NCBI RefSeq assembly: GCF_001425045.1
Contig: NZ_LMDJ01000036.1
Span: 62,001-126,000 of the forward strand
Direction: 5' to 3'
DNA from: Massilia sp. Root351
GTDB lineage: Bacteria; Pseudomonadota; Gammaproteobacteria; Burkholderiales; Burkholderiaceae_D
DNA length: 64,000 nt
Shown piece by piece: positions 35,474 to 42,851 of the stretch (its first letter is position 1; every line of letters begins with the position of its first letter). The notes beneath the pieces were generated by a model, which ran no database searches, was not told the DNA's origin, and saw only the letters and a list, made by a program, of their open reading frames with translations. Position numbers and translations under genes: made by a program.

Positions 35474-37387
35474 CTAAGCCTTAGCGCGGGACTCGATCGC
35501 TTCCCATTTTTCCAGCGCTTCCAGCAGTTCGCCCTCGATTTGCTCAATACGCGCGTTGACGCGCTTCGCCTCGGCCGCGTTCTTCTTGTAAAAATCGGGG
35601 TCGGACAGCTGCAGATTGAGCGCGGTCTGCTCATCTTCCAGCGCGGCGATCAGTTTCGGCAGCTCGTCCAGCTCGCGCTGTTCTTTGTAAGAAAGTTTCT
35701 TCTTGACAGCTGCCGGCGCCGCCGTGCTGGCGGCGGCCGGCGCGGCTTCAACTTTGGGAGCCGCCTTGGCGGCGGCAGCCTTGGCGCTGGCGGTGGTATC
35801 GCGCACGCGCTCCCAGTCGGTGTAGCCGCCGACGAATTCGCGCCAGTGGCCCTCGCCTTCGGCCACGATCACCTGGGTCACCACGTTGTCCAGGAACATG
35901 CGGTCGTGGCTGACCAGGAACACGGTGCCCGGGTAGTCTTCCAGCAGCTCCTCCAGCAGCTCCAGCGTGTCGATGTCCAGATCGTTGGTCGGTTCGTCGA
36001 GCACCAGCACATTGGCCGGCTTGGCGAACAGGCGCGCCAGCAGCAGACGGTTGCGTTCGCCGCCCGACAGGGTCTTGACCGGCGAGCGGGCGCGTTCCGG
36101 CGCGAACAGGAAGTCGCTCAGGTAGCTCATGGCGTGCTTGCGCTGGCCGTTCACTTCCACCCAGTCGCTGCCCGGGGCGATGGTTTCCAGCAGGCTGGCT
36201 TCCTCGTTCAGCTGGGTGCGCATCTGGTCGAAGTACGCCACTTGCAGCTTGGTGCCCTGCTTGACGGTGCCGCTGTCCGGCTTTTCCTCGCCCAGGATCA
36301 GTTTCAGCAAGGTGGTCTTGCCGGCGCCGTTGGCGCCGATCAGGCCGACCTTGTCGCCGCGCAGGATGGTGGCGCTGAAGTTGCTGACGATGGGACGGCT
36401 ATAGGACTTGGACACGTTCTCCAGTTCCGCCACGATCTTGCCGGAACGGTCGCCGGCCGATACCTGCAAGGTGACCTGGCCCTGCTGGTCGCGGCGCACG
36501 GCGCGCTGCTCGCGCAGGCGCTCGAGGCGGCGCACGCGGCCTTCGTCGCGGGTGCGGCGCGCCTTCACGCCCTTGCGTATCCACACTTCCTCCTGCGCCA
36601 GGAACTTGTCGAACTTGGCGTTCTCGATTTCCTCGATTTCCAGCTGTTCGGCCTTGCGTACCTGGTAGGTCGTGAAGTTGCCCGGGTAGGACAGCAAACG
36701 GCCACGGTCCAGTTCGATGATGCGGGTCGCCACATTGTCCAGGAAGGAGCGGTCGTGGGTGATGAACAACACGGACCCCTTGAAGTCCTTCAGCAAGCCT
36801 TCCAGCCACATGATGGAGGTGAAGTCCAGGTGGTTGGTCGGTTCGTCCAGCAGCAGCACGTCCGGCGCCGACACCAGCGCGCGCGCCAGCGCCACGCGCT
36901 TCTGCATGCCGCCGGACAGCGTCTTCATCAGCGCATCCGCGCCCAGGTTCAGGCGGTCCAGCGTGGCTTCCACCTTGTTCTTCAGGTTCCACGCGTCGGC
37001 CGCGTCCAGCTTGACCTGGATGTCGTGCATGCGCTCCATCAGCGCGTCGTCGTCGCCCTGGCCGAACTGGCCGGTCAGCGCATCGTACTCCTGCAGCAGG
37101 TCCTGCAGGTCGCCCATGCCGGAGGCCACCGCCTGGTACACGCTCATCTCCGGCTCAAACACCGGCTCCTGCTCCACATAGGCGATTTTCAGGCCCTGCT
37201 GCATCACCAGCAAGCCGTCGTCCAGCTTGAAGCGGCCCGAAATAATTTTCAGCAGGGACGACTTGCCCGTGCCGTTGCGGCCGATCAGGCCGACGCGTTC
37301 GCCCGTTTCCAGCGAAAATTCCGCATGGTCAAGGAGCGCAAAGTGGCCGAACGCCAGTTGCGCGGAAGAAAGAGAGATGACTGCCAT
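35474..37387 (-). CDS. uup: ABC-F family ATPase (Uup-like)
   Basis: 637 aa soluble protein with two ABC domains. First: RNGTGKSSLLKI, LSGGMQKRVALARALV, LLLDEPTNHLD. Second: GANGAGKTTLLKLI, LSGGERNRLLLARLF, VLDEPTNDLD. A linker lies between them, and the C-terminal coiled coil (about 560-637; KLSYKEQRELDELPKLIAALEDEQ) is typical of Uup. ABC-F proteins act on the ribosome or on DNA-related processes. ATG at 37387 gives the standard N-terminus VISLSSAQLAFG. It is not part of the EPS pathway. Confidence 0.93.
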   Translation of the reverse strand: MAVISLSSAQLAFGHFALLDHAEFSLETGERVGLIGRNGTGKSSLLKIISGRFKLDDGLLVMQQGLKIAYVEQEPVFEPEMSVYQAVASGMGDLQDLLQEYDALTGQFGQGDDDALMERMHDIQVKLDAADAWNLKNKVEATLDRLNLGADALMKTLSGGMQKRVALARALVSAPDVLLLDEPTNHLDFTSIMWLEGLLKDFKGSVLFITHDRSFLDNVATRIIELDRGRLLSYPGNFTTYQVRKAEQLEIEEIENAKFDKFLAQEEVWIRKGVKARRTRDEGRVRRLERLREQRAVRRDQQGQVTLQVSAGDRSGKIVAELENVSKSYSRPIVSNFSATILRGDKVGLIGANGAGKTTLLKLILGEEKPDSGTVKQGTKLQVAYFDQMRTQLNEEASLLETIAPGSDWVEVNGQRKHAMSYLSDFLFAPERARSPVKTLSGGERNRLLLARLFAKPANVLVLDEPTNDLDIDTLELLEELLEDYPGTVFLVSHDRMFLDNVVTQVIVAEGEGHWREFVGGYTDWERVRDTTASAKAAAAKAAPKVEAAPAAASTAAPAAVKKKLSYKEQRELDELPKLIAALEDEQTALNLQLSDPDFYKKNAAEAKRVNARIEQIEGELLEALEKWEAIESRAKA

Positions 37388-37473
37388 AGTGAGTAAGCCT
37401 GCGCGCGGCGTGCTGAAAAAGCCGCTGAAAAGATGAATGAAGCCAGCATTGTACCGACATCGCGGAGGCGGGA

Positions 37474-37502
37474 CTATTTTTTGCCCGGCCATCAGCTATA
37501 AT
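37474..37502 (+). promoter_or_regulatory. promoter of tRNA-Arg
   Basis: A perfect TATAAT at 37497-37502 ends 17 bp before the tRNA 5' end. The -35 region (about 37474-37479, T-rich) is weak. Confidence 0.55.
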
Positions 37503-37519
37503 TGCGCTCGCTTAGCGTC

Positions 37520-37594
37520 CTCCCCGTAGCACAATGGATAGTGCACATGCCTCCTAAGCGTGGGATACTGGTTCGATTCCAGTCGGGGGGACCA
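37520..37594 (+). tRNA. tRNA-Arg (CCU anticodon)
   Basis: 75 nt folding as a full cloverleaf: acceptor CTCCCCG with CGGGGGG, D stem GCAC/GTGC, anticodon stem CATGC/GCGTG around CTCCTAA (anticodon CCT), T stem ACTGG/CCAGT with TTCGATT loop, encoded CCA. A tyrosine-recombinase gene begins 153 bp downstream, so the 3' half of this tRNA is the probable attachment site of the prophage. The attR copy is not in the window. Confidence 0.93.
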
Positions 37595-37717
37595 GAGCCC
37601 ATCAACACATACCATCATAAATCGCCGTTTATCACGTAGAATCAGCAAGTTACGGCGACTCCACCAGCAAGACCAAACCTACAAAAACACACTAAAAACC
37701 GCTATTTTGTGCTAGCC

Positions 37718-37750
37718 TTTACGCAATTTTTACGCACAAATTACGCAATG
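37718..37750. repeat. three 11-bp direct repeats at the integrase start
   Basis: TTACGCA recurs at 37719, 37730 and 37741, exactly 11 bp apart, within A/T-rich 11-mers. The last copy runs into the ATG at 37748. Helical phasing suggests a protein-binding array (integrase arm or autoregulation). Confidence 0.7.
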
Positions 37751-38746
37751 GCGACGATCAAAAAAAATGGTAACGGATGGCGCGCACAGATTGCCATCAA
37801 AGGCACGCGCGAATCCAAGACGTTCTCCACAAAGGCCGAGGCAACCAGCTGGGCAGCCGAGCGCGAAACTGAAATACGCAAACAAGTCACAACCGGCATC
37901 GATGTGCGCAAAACTTGCGGCGATGCGTTCGACCGCTACGGCCGCGAAGTGTCCATTAGGAAAAAGAAGACTCAGTGGGAGCAGACCCGCCTTGCCTTTA
38001 TCGGCAACCAGGCCGTCGGCGGCCAACTCCTCAAGGACGTACTCCTGAACTCGCTGACGTCCGATATGCTTGGGCAATGGCGCGACAAGCGACTCAACAC
38101 AGACAAGGTCGCCGGTTCAACAATTAATCGAGACTTCAGCCTGCTCTCGAATGTATTCCAAGTAGCCAGGAAGGAGTGGAAGTGGATGCGCGCGAGTCCG
38201 TCCACCGACGTCCGCAGACCCAAAGATCCGCCGCCACGTGATCGTCGGATTCTCGATAACGAAGTCGATATGATTACCCTCGCCTCCGGGTTCTGTGAAG
38301 CCGAGGTTCGGAAGGTTGGTCAGCGCGTCGGCGTGGCATTTTTGTTCGCCATCGAAACCGCAATGCGGGCCGGCGAGATCTGCGGCCTTAGACCAGGCGA
38401 CATTAGCGGTGCCGTTGCCACACTCGAAGATACAAAGAACGGGACGCGACGACAAGTGCCGCTATCGCCCAGGGCTCTCGAACTGTTGACATACCTCCCC
38501 AAGGTGCCCGGCGACTCACCTATATTTGGTATAAATGAAGCCTCACTTGATGCAAACTTTCGAAAAATGCGAGCAACAACCTCGATTGAAGACCTCGTCT
38601 TTCACGATACCCGACACGAGGCTATCACCAGGTTATCCAAGAAACTCAACGTTCTTGAGTTGGCACGCGCCGTAGGCCACAGAGACTTAAATATGCTACA
38701 AATCTATTACAATGAAACAGCTGCCAATTTAGCAAAGAAGCTGTAA
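37748..38746 (+). CDS. int: tyrosine recombinase, prophage integrase
   Basis: 332 aa. An N-terminal arm-binding region (TIKKNGNGWRAQIAIKGTRESKTFSTKAEATSWAAERE) and a SAM-like core-binding domain (about 60-150) are followed by the catalytic domain: Arg in TAMRAGEICGL, a Lys-bearing beta hairpin (DTKNGTRRQVPLS), HDTRHEAITRL, a second His in AVGHRD, and the Tyr nucleophile in IYYNETA. ATG 37748 is preferred; the frame stays open back to 37709, but that part is the repeat array. Codon use and GC are lower than in the host genes to the left. Confidence 0.93.
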   Translation: MATIKKNGNGWRAQIAIKGTRESKTFSTKAEATSWAAERETEIRKQVTTGIDVRKTCGDAFDRYGREVSIRKKKTQWEQTRLAFIGNQAVGGQLLKDVLLNSLTSDMLGQWRDKRLNTDKVAGSTINRDFSLLSNVFQVARKEWKWMRASPSTDVRRPKDPPPRDRRILDNEVDMITLASGFCEAEVRKVGQRVGVAFLFAIETAMRAGEICGLRPGDISGAVATLEDTKNGTRRQVPLSPRALELLTYLPKVPGDSPIFGINEASLDANFRKMRATTSIEDLVFHDTRHEAITRLSKKLNVLELARAVGHRDLNMLQIYYNETAANLAKKL

Positions 38747-38773
38747 CTCCCCATCATATAAACAAGGATTAAA

Positions 38774-39454
38774 ATGATCACTGCCAATGCACTTCAGCGC
38801 ACACTCCATCTGAGTATCAATGGAAGCACGGGAACTGGTTTCCTTCTGGATCATGGGGGACGCCAGTATCTGATCACAGCCAAACACGTCATTGGCGCCG
38901 GCGCATCGGGGACGTTTGAATTGGGAATTATGAACAACAAAGCCTGGACGCCTGTGAAGGTTTCGCTAGTTGGACATGCCGCCCACGAGGCAGACATAAG
39001 TGTCCTCGCACTACCCAGTGCAATTGTTGCGCCGAGCTTAGCATTACCCGCAGCGAAGAAGTCCCATTTGACACAGGATGCTTATTTCTTAGGCTTTCCT
39101 TATGGAGATTTTGGAGATGTAGGTTTGCTTAATCAGAACTACCCCATGCCATTTGTAAAACGCTCTATAATTTCTTCGTTTAATAATGGTGGACGCCCAT
39201 CAATCATCTACCTGGACGGCCACAACAATCCTGGATTTTCGGGCGGACCAGTGGTGATTTTCGATCCAGACACGAAACAACTTGAAGTGCTTTCCGTAGT
39301 ATCAGCTTACCGATCCGAGCGTAAAGAGATTCAACACAACGGGTTGACACGCCGGGATCTTTCGGTAAAAGTTAATACTGGGATCGTATTAACATACAAC
39401 GTTTTACACGCCATTGAGGTAATTGAGGCCAACCCAATTGGCCCGGCACATTAA
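38774..39454 (+). CDS. stand-alone trypsin-like serine protease
   Basis: 226 aa without signal peptide, so probably cytoplasmic. The chymotrypsin-fold triad is complete: His38 in LITAKHVIG, Asp74 in EADISVL, Ser156 in NPGFSGGPV. No PDZ or other domain is attached. It begins 27 bp after the integrase stop, in the same direction, and is AT-richer than host genes. Position next to the integrase marks it as prophage cargo. Similar trypsin-like modules occur in bacterial immune systems, but no partner gene is evident here, so a defence role is only a hypothesis. Confidence 0.8.
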   Translation: MITANALQRTLHLSINGSTGTGFLLDHGGRQYLITAKHVIGAGASGTFELGIMNNKAWTPVKVSLVGHAAHEADISVLALPSAIVAPSLALPAAKKSHLTQDAYFLGFPYGDFGDVGLLNQNYPMPFVKRSIISSFNNGGRPSIIYLDGHNNPGFSGGPVVIFDPDTKQLEVLSVVSAYRSERKEIQHNGLTRRDLSVKVNTGIVLTYNVLHAIEVIEANPIGPAH

Positions 39455-39495
39455 TTGACCCACCGCCGATCTATAACCAAGAAATTCGCAAGCGT

Positions 39496-39759
39496 CTACA
39501 GATCTTTGATGAGCCGATCACGTTCCGCCTCTTCAATACAAGGCTCACCGCTCAACTCCTGCCCCAATATGTCACGGATCAGCAGCGAGCCCGAGCCAGA
39601 ATCCAGACAACGCAATAGCTGGTTCGCACGCAACACAAGCGCCCGCAGGCGCTTGATTTCCCAAAGCAAGAGCCTCACGTCCGATGAGTCGCTACGTTGC
39701 CGCACCTCACTGAGTTGCTTAGCGCTCATCTTACGATTTAAGTGCGGGTTGTTTGACAT
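39496..39759 (-). CDS. small prophage protein behind a LexA box
   Basis: 87 aa from ATG 39759, or 77 aa from ATG 39729 (MSAKQLSEV), which leaves a more usual leader. It is Leu/Arg/Glu-rich and probably helical (DVRLLLWEIKRLRALVLRANQLL), with no membrane segment. I recognise no family. A perfect CTGT-N8-ACAG site lies 14 bp before the first ATG, so expression is probably DNA-damage-induced. By analogy with SOS-driven antirepressors such as Tum of phage 186, it could help prophage induction (inference). It converges with the trypsin-like gene. Confidence 0.6.
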   Translation of the reverse strand: MSNNPHLNRKMSAKQLSEVRQRSDSSDVRLLLWEIKRLRALVLRANQLLRCLDSGSGSLLIRDILGQELSGEPCIEEAERDRLIKDL

Positions 39760-39772
39760 TGGCGATAGATAA

Positions 39773-39788
39773 CTGTTTTTTTATACAG
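39773..39788. promoter_or_regulatory. LexA (SOS) box
   Basis: CTGTTTTTTTATACAG fits CTGT-N8-ACAG exactly. In minus-strand reading, TACTGTATAAAAAAACAG matches the enterobacterial consensus well beyond the core. It overlaps a -10-like TATACT/TATAAA region and lies just upstream of the minus-strand gene at 39759. Confidence 0.75.
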
Positions 39789-39814
39789 TATATCACGGCC
39801 AGTCGAAAGTCCAG

Positions 39815-40600
39815 TCAGAACAATCCTGATGGCTCGGAGGCTTTGTCCCAGCTGTAGATGATGAGTTCCCGACGCTGCACGCCTGCGCCACCACCAACCG
39901 TGTAACTGATCCCAGTTTCGTCCATCTGGAAGCAACCGAAGATGCGACGAATCTCCGGATGATCGTTGATGCTGAGGATAGCTTTGCCCTTGAGCTTTGT
40001 CATAAGATCAGCCATTCGCTCGTACTCGATCAGCGGGAAGTCAACTCCGTAACCGACCGTGTCCAAGTACGGCGGATCAAGGTAGAAAAGCGTATGCGGC
40101 CTGTCGTAGCGCTCCATGCACTTGTACCAGTCGATGTTCTCGATGTAGGCACCAGAGAGGCGGAGGTGTGCCGCAGACAGGTTCTCTTCAATGCGCAGCA
40201 GGTTCACCGGCGGCGCCGTCGTCGCCGTACCCCAGGTCTGCCCTTCAACCTTACCGCCAAACGCTTGCTGCTGGAGGTAGAAGAAGCGCGCGGCGCGCTG
40301 AATGTCGGTAAGCGTGTGGGGTGGCGTGTCCTGCAGCCATTTGAACACGTCGCGGCTAGACAGCGCGTACTTGAACTGGCGGACGAACTCCTCCAGGTGA
40401 TTCTTGACGACCCTGTACAGGTTGACCAGCTCGCCGTTGATGTCGTTGAGGACTTCCACTTCTGCCGGCGGCCGCATGAAGTACAGCGCGGCGCCGCCGG
40501 CAAAAACTTCGACGTAGCATGTATGCGCGGGGAACTGAGGAATGATGCGGTCGGCGAGGCGTCGTTTGCCGCCGATCCAAGGAATAATAGGCATTGCCAT
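39815..40600 (-). CDS. D12-class DNA adenine methylase
   Basis: 261 aa. Dam-type N6-adenine methyltransferase: N-terminal PWIGGKRRLADRII, SAM-binding motif EVFAGGAALYF (about 31-41), LNDINGELVNLY, and catalytic DPPY at 175-178 (FYLDPPYLD). The target site cannot be told, though Dam-like relatives methylate GATC. No restriction enzyme gene is adjacent, so it is a solitary phage methylase, probably protective or regulatory. A perfect palindrome (40603-40614) lies 2 bp before the start codon. Confidence 0.9.
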   Translation of the reverse strand: MAMPIIPWIGGKRRLADRIIPQFPAHTCYVEVFAGGAALYFMRPPAEVEVLNDINGELVNLYRVVKNHLEEFVRQFKYALSSRDVFKWLQDTPPHTLTDIQRAARFFYLQQQAFGGKVEGQTWGTATTAPPVNLLRIEENLSAAHLRLSGAYIENIDWYKCMERYDRPHTLFYLDPPYLDTVGYGVDFPLIEYERMADLMTKLKGKAILSINDHPEIRRIFGCFQMDETGISYTVGGGAGVQRRELIIYSWDKASEPSGLF

Positions 40601-40602
40601 AG

Positions 40603-40614
40603 GTAAACGTTTAC
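40603..40614. promoter_or_regulatory. palindromic operator candidate at the methylase start
   Basis: GTAAACGTTTAC, a perfect 12-bp palindrome with the AAACGTTT core seen in LacI-family operators. It lies directly before the methylase ATG and between plausible plus-strand hexamers TTGCCA (40594-40599) and TATGCT (40618-40623). Confidence 0.45.
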
Positions 40615-40623
40615 ATTTATGCT

Positions 40624-40737
40624 AGACTCTCGCCGCCTTCCGGAAGGTAGCAGAGTCTTGCTTGGTTTACTGGCCCAATCAGTGAACTGAGGCCCACAGC
40701 CGCTGTTAGCGCAGCTGCCGTGGGCGCTCTGTTTTTT
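40624..40737 (+). ncRNA. highly structured intergenic segment, possible small RNA
   Basis: No gene is seen in 40601-40889. AGACTCT (40624-40630) pairs with AGAGTCT about 20 nt downstream, enclosing CCTTCC/GGAAGG. Further on, GCCCAC (40692-40697) pairs with GTGGGC (40720-40725), followed after 6 nt by T6 (40732-40737). This could be a plus-strand small RNA ending in a terminator, or a leader of the methylase read on the other strand. Purely structural evidence. Confidence 0.3.
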
Positions 40738-40751
40738 GTGCAGTCATGCAC
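40738..40751. repeat. GTGCAGTCATGCAC inverted repeat, divergent relative of the 16-bp palindrome
   Basis: It sits right after the T6 run, in the same context (CTGTTTTTTGTGCAG) as the perfect palindrome at 41148. The two flanks share about 45 bp of imperfect similarity. Confidence 0.5.
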
Positions 40752-40827
40752 AGCCGAATTTCGCAGGCGGCGCTCGGCCTCCCGCCATATCCGCTTGCCA
40801 CAGAGTTCTGTCCAAGCGGTGCTGTCA

Positions 40828-40855
40828 TTGCACAGCAAGGAAAGTAAGTTATGCT
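40828..40855 (+). promoter_or_regulatory. sigma-70-like promoter of the DUF2158-like gene
   Basis: TTGCAC (40828-40833), 16-bp spacer, TATGCT (40850-40855). The inverted repeat TGCTGT/ACAGCA (40820-40837) overlaps the -35, so repression is possible. Confidence 0.6.
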
Positions 40856-40889
40856 GTAGTGATGACCCACTTTGCTGTGCGGAGCGTTC

Positions 40890-41117
40890 ATGGCCATCTT
40901 CAACGAAGGCGATATCGTGCGCTTGAAATGCGGCGGCCCGGAACTGGCTGTGCTCGCTACACTGCCTGCGTTTCAATATGAGGATGGGTTTGCGCTCGCC
41001 GTGTTATGTGTCTTGGAGGACCCATATCCCCGGCGTCTACAGGCGTACCCACCCTATGCTCTTGATCCGGTTCAGATAGCAACTGTGCCGTATGAGCGCC
41101 GTCGTTACGATCGGTAG
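40890..41117 (+). CDS. DUF2158 (YodC-like) small protein
   Basis: 75 aa. FNEGDIVRLKCGGPELAVL at the N-terminus is the hallmark of YodC/DUF2158 proteins (KxGDxVxLKSGGPxMTV), small beta-barrel proteins of unknown function. ATG at 40890 has GGAG nine bases upstream and a good promoter 35 bp further. It is one of few plus-strand genes here and lies opposite to the lysis genes, which suggests separate, possibly lysogenic, expression. Confidence 0.72.
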   Translation: MAIFNEGDIVRLKCGGPELAVLATLPAFQYEDGFALAVLCVLEDPYPRRLQAYPPYALDPVQIATVPYERRRYDR

Positions 41118-41147
41118 AAAGTCCTCGAAGCGCGCTCTCTGTTTTTT

Positions 41148-41163
41148 GTGCAGACGTCTGCAC
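41148..41163. repeat. 16-bp perfect palindrome, copy 1
   Basis: GTGCAGACGTCTGCAC directly after CTGTTTTTT, in the gap between the DUF2158-like gene and the converging Rz-like gene. The same 16-mer occurs at 54666, and 15 of 16 bases at 61696. Confidence 0.8.
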
Positions 41164-41170
41164 TGGCGAA

Positions 41171-41695
41171 TTACTCAGGCCGTGCCTGATCCGTCGCCAA
41201 CTTCAAATTGCTGTAGAACTCCCTGAGGCCGATGACTTGCTCCCGCCAGACGCGGCAGGACGCGGCGTTGTGGGCGTCTGCTTCTGCGACGGCAGCGAGC
41301 GAAACTCCGGAGGGTTCTCGGTCAGCGCCTTCGGCAGCGCCGGCAGCGTCACCTGTCCAGGCGGCGTTGTATGCCCGCACGAAGCCAACATTGACGCTGC
41401 AAGCAGCGTTATCAGCCGCCGTGACATAAATCGGCACTTGTCGTTCACTCTCTTCTCCTTTGACGTAGATCTTCTGAATGCGGTCCCGATACTTGATTTC
41501 GGTGCGCACTACGACTTCGGCTTGCGCGCGCGCTATGGCCACCGTCTGCGCGGCCTGGCGCGTCACGTAGTCAATGTGACGCTCGCCAGCCCTGCGCTCG
41601 CCGCGCATGACGCCCAGGGCGAACACGGAGGCAGCGACTAGGCCTATCGCCAGCAAGCGTGCCCAGCCGGGCAGCACGAACTGCCCCAGCTTCAT
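41171..41695 (-). CDS. Rz-like inner-membrane spanin
   Basis: 174 aa type II membrane protein: one N-terminal helix (LPGWARLLAIGLVAASVFALGV), then a helical Arg/Glu-rich periplasmic part (RGERRAGERHIDYVTRQAAQTVAIARAQAEVVVRTEIKYRDRIQKI), as in i-spanins. It fuses inner and outer membranes at the end of lysis together with the o-spanin nested within it. ATG at 41695 starts 11 bp after the endolysin stop. It is last in the lysis run, at the attL-side end of the late operon. Confidence 0.85.
   Translation of the reverse strand: MKLGQFVLPGWARLLAIGLVAASVFALGVMRGERRAGERHIDYVTRQAAQTVAIARAQAEVVVRTEIKYRDRIQKIYVKGEESERQVPIYVTAADNAACSVNVGFVRAYNAAWTGDAAGAAEGADREPSGVSLAAVAEADAHNAASCRVWREQVIGLREFYSNLKLATDQARPE
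41203..41427 (-). CDS. Rz1-like outer-membrane spanin lipoprotein, nested in Rz
   Basis: About 74 aa in another reading frame of the Rz-like gene (an earlier ATG at 41448 would add 7 aa). The signal peptide ends in the lipobox LAASMLASC, and the mature part is Pro-rich and short, exactly the o-spanin pattern. The gene lies wholly within the Rz-like gene, like Rz1 of lambda. It would be lipid-anchored in the outer membrane and bind the C-terminus of the i-spanin. Confidence 0.82.
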   Translation of the reverse strand: MSRRLITLLAASMLASCGHTTPPGQVTLPALPKALTENPPEFRSLPSQKQTPTTPRPAASGGSKSSASGSSTAI

Positions 41696-41706
41696 TACCA
41701 GGCCAA

Positions 41707-42336
41707 TCACGCGAGCACCTGCAGGGCGTTCTGATACATCGCCAAGCGTTCCGCCCAGCCAATGGCGTCGCCAATCACCGCCGTCTTCTTGCCCCTGTTG
41801 ACGACGTCGCATACGCCATCGAAGTCGCGGGCGTCGGCCCAGCTGTTCACGCGGTTCGCGGACCAGAACCAGCCGGCGCTGCGCAGCGCCCCTGCCGGCG
41901 TGCGCAACCAGGCGGCGACCTCGGCGCGCGCGATCCCGAAGTGCTTTGCGCATGCGGCGTGGTTGTTCTCGAACGTGAGCTGAATGGCGCCGGCACCACG
42001 GTTGCGCCAGCCGTCGCCGCTGGCCTCATCCCGGTTGCCCTCGCGGTTCGCATATGCGTGGTTTGCGATGCGCTCAGGCTGTCTCGCGTAGGCTGCGGCC
42101 ACCGCAGGCGGGAAGCGCTGCGGCCAAGTGCGCATCAACGCCTCCGCCGAGTAGTTCAGGCTCTCCTCGAGCTTGGTCAGCTGCTTCGACTCGTGACCAA
42201 CCGTCGCGAGGAAGGCTGCCTGGCGCACGACCGTTGTGATATCGAACTCCGCCATAGCCGCGTTCAGCGGCCCCAGGAGCGCGTCAATGCGGTTGGAGGC
42301 CAGTGGCATCATCATTGCCAGTTGCGCGGCATTCAC
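41707..42336 (-). CDS. GH19-type endolysin
   Basis: 209 aa muramidase/chitinase-like peptidoglycan hydrolase. Motifs: AAFLATVGHESKQLTKLEESLNYSAEAL (catalytic Glu region), QPERIANHAYANREGN, GDGWRNRGAGAIQLTFENNHAA, and a VNRGKK motif near the end. No signal peptide or membrane anchor, so export needs the holin. GTG at 42336 overlaps the holin-like stop (GTGA), which decides the start; the longer frame is discarded. Confidence 0.88.
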   Translation of the reverse strand: MNAAQLAMMMPLASNRIDALLGPLNAAMAEFDITTVVRQAAFLATVGHESKQLTKLEESLNYSAEALMRTWPQRFPPAVAAAYARQPERIANHAYANREGNRDEASGDGWRNRGAGAIQLTFENNHAACAKHFGIARAEVAAWLRTPAGALRSAGWFWSANRVNSWADARDFDGVCDVVNRGKKTAVIGDAIGWAERLAMYQNALQVLA

Positions 42337-42779
42337 AGGCCACCTCGCACGTCCTTGACGATCTGTGCCGCATCCTGCGCCAGTTCGCCGATGTCCTTGC
42401 CACGGCGGCGCTCCAGCCACAGCACGATGCCACCCAAGATCCACCACGCAGGCACGCCGGCCAACACCATGATGGGCGTGGCGACGGCCAGCATACCCAG
42501 GCCGGGATCGGCGCCGTTGGCCGCCGACATAAAGCGCGCGGAGTCAAACAAGGTCGGCCACCAGCTATGCAGCGCAGCCACCAGCAGCGGCCCCAACAGC
42601 GCCGAGGTGGCAATCGAACAGGTGAAGCGGATGAACGCTTCGCGGCGCGTACGCGGCCACATGAACATGAACGTGACGGCCGAAGCGGCTGCGCCGGCCA
42701 GGACAGGAACGCCGACGATCTTGTACAGTGCGCCGACGCCGGCAGTGGTGGTTTCGATTGCGGGCATGGTGTCTTTCAT
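42333..42779 (-). CDS. holin-like small membrane protein
   Basis: 148 aa with three hydrophobic segments (about 17-40, 55-75, 100-125) and a charged C-terminal tail (ERRRGKDIGELAQDAAQIVKDV). Position directly before the endolysin with a 4-bp overlap supports a holin role; sequence alone does not assign a family. It follows a terminator (42788-42809), so lysis genes may have their own promoter or depend on read-through/antitermination. Confidence 0.7.
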   Translation of the reverse strand: MKDTMPAIETTTAGVGALYKIVGVPVLAGAAASAVTFMFMWPRTRREAFIRFTCSIATSALLGPLLVAALHSWWPTLFDSARFMSAANGADPGLGMLAVATPIMVLAGVPAWWILGGIVLWLERRRGKDIGELAQDAAQIVKDVRGGL

Positions 42780-42787
42780 AGGAATAG

Positions 42788-42809
42788 AAAAAGCCCGCCA
42801 AGGCGGGCT
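42788..42809 (-). terminator. terminator between tail and lysis genes
   Basis: AGCCCGCC (42792-42799) with GGCGGGCT (42802-42809), minimal loop, then about five T on the minus strand. It ends about 43 bp past the 57-aa gene. Confidence 0.75.
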
Positions 42810-42851
42810 GCAAGAGTTGGAATGGAAGGGCACGACGACTTAACAGGATGC

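Noticed and set aside
37709..37747. Upstream extension of the integrase
   Set aside because: This part is the 11-bp repeat array; ATG 37748 begins the usual integrase N-terminus.
40617..40976. 119-codon minus-strand frame in the structured intergenic region
   Set aside because: It overlaps the DUF2158-like gene and the hairpins, and its composition and content look non-coding.
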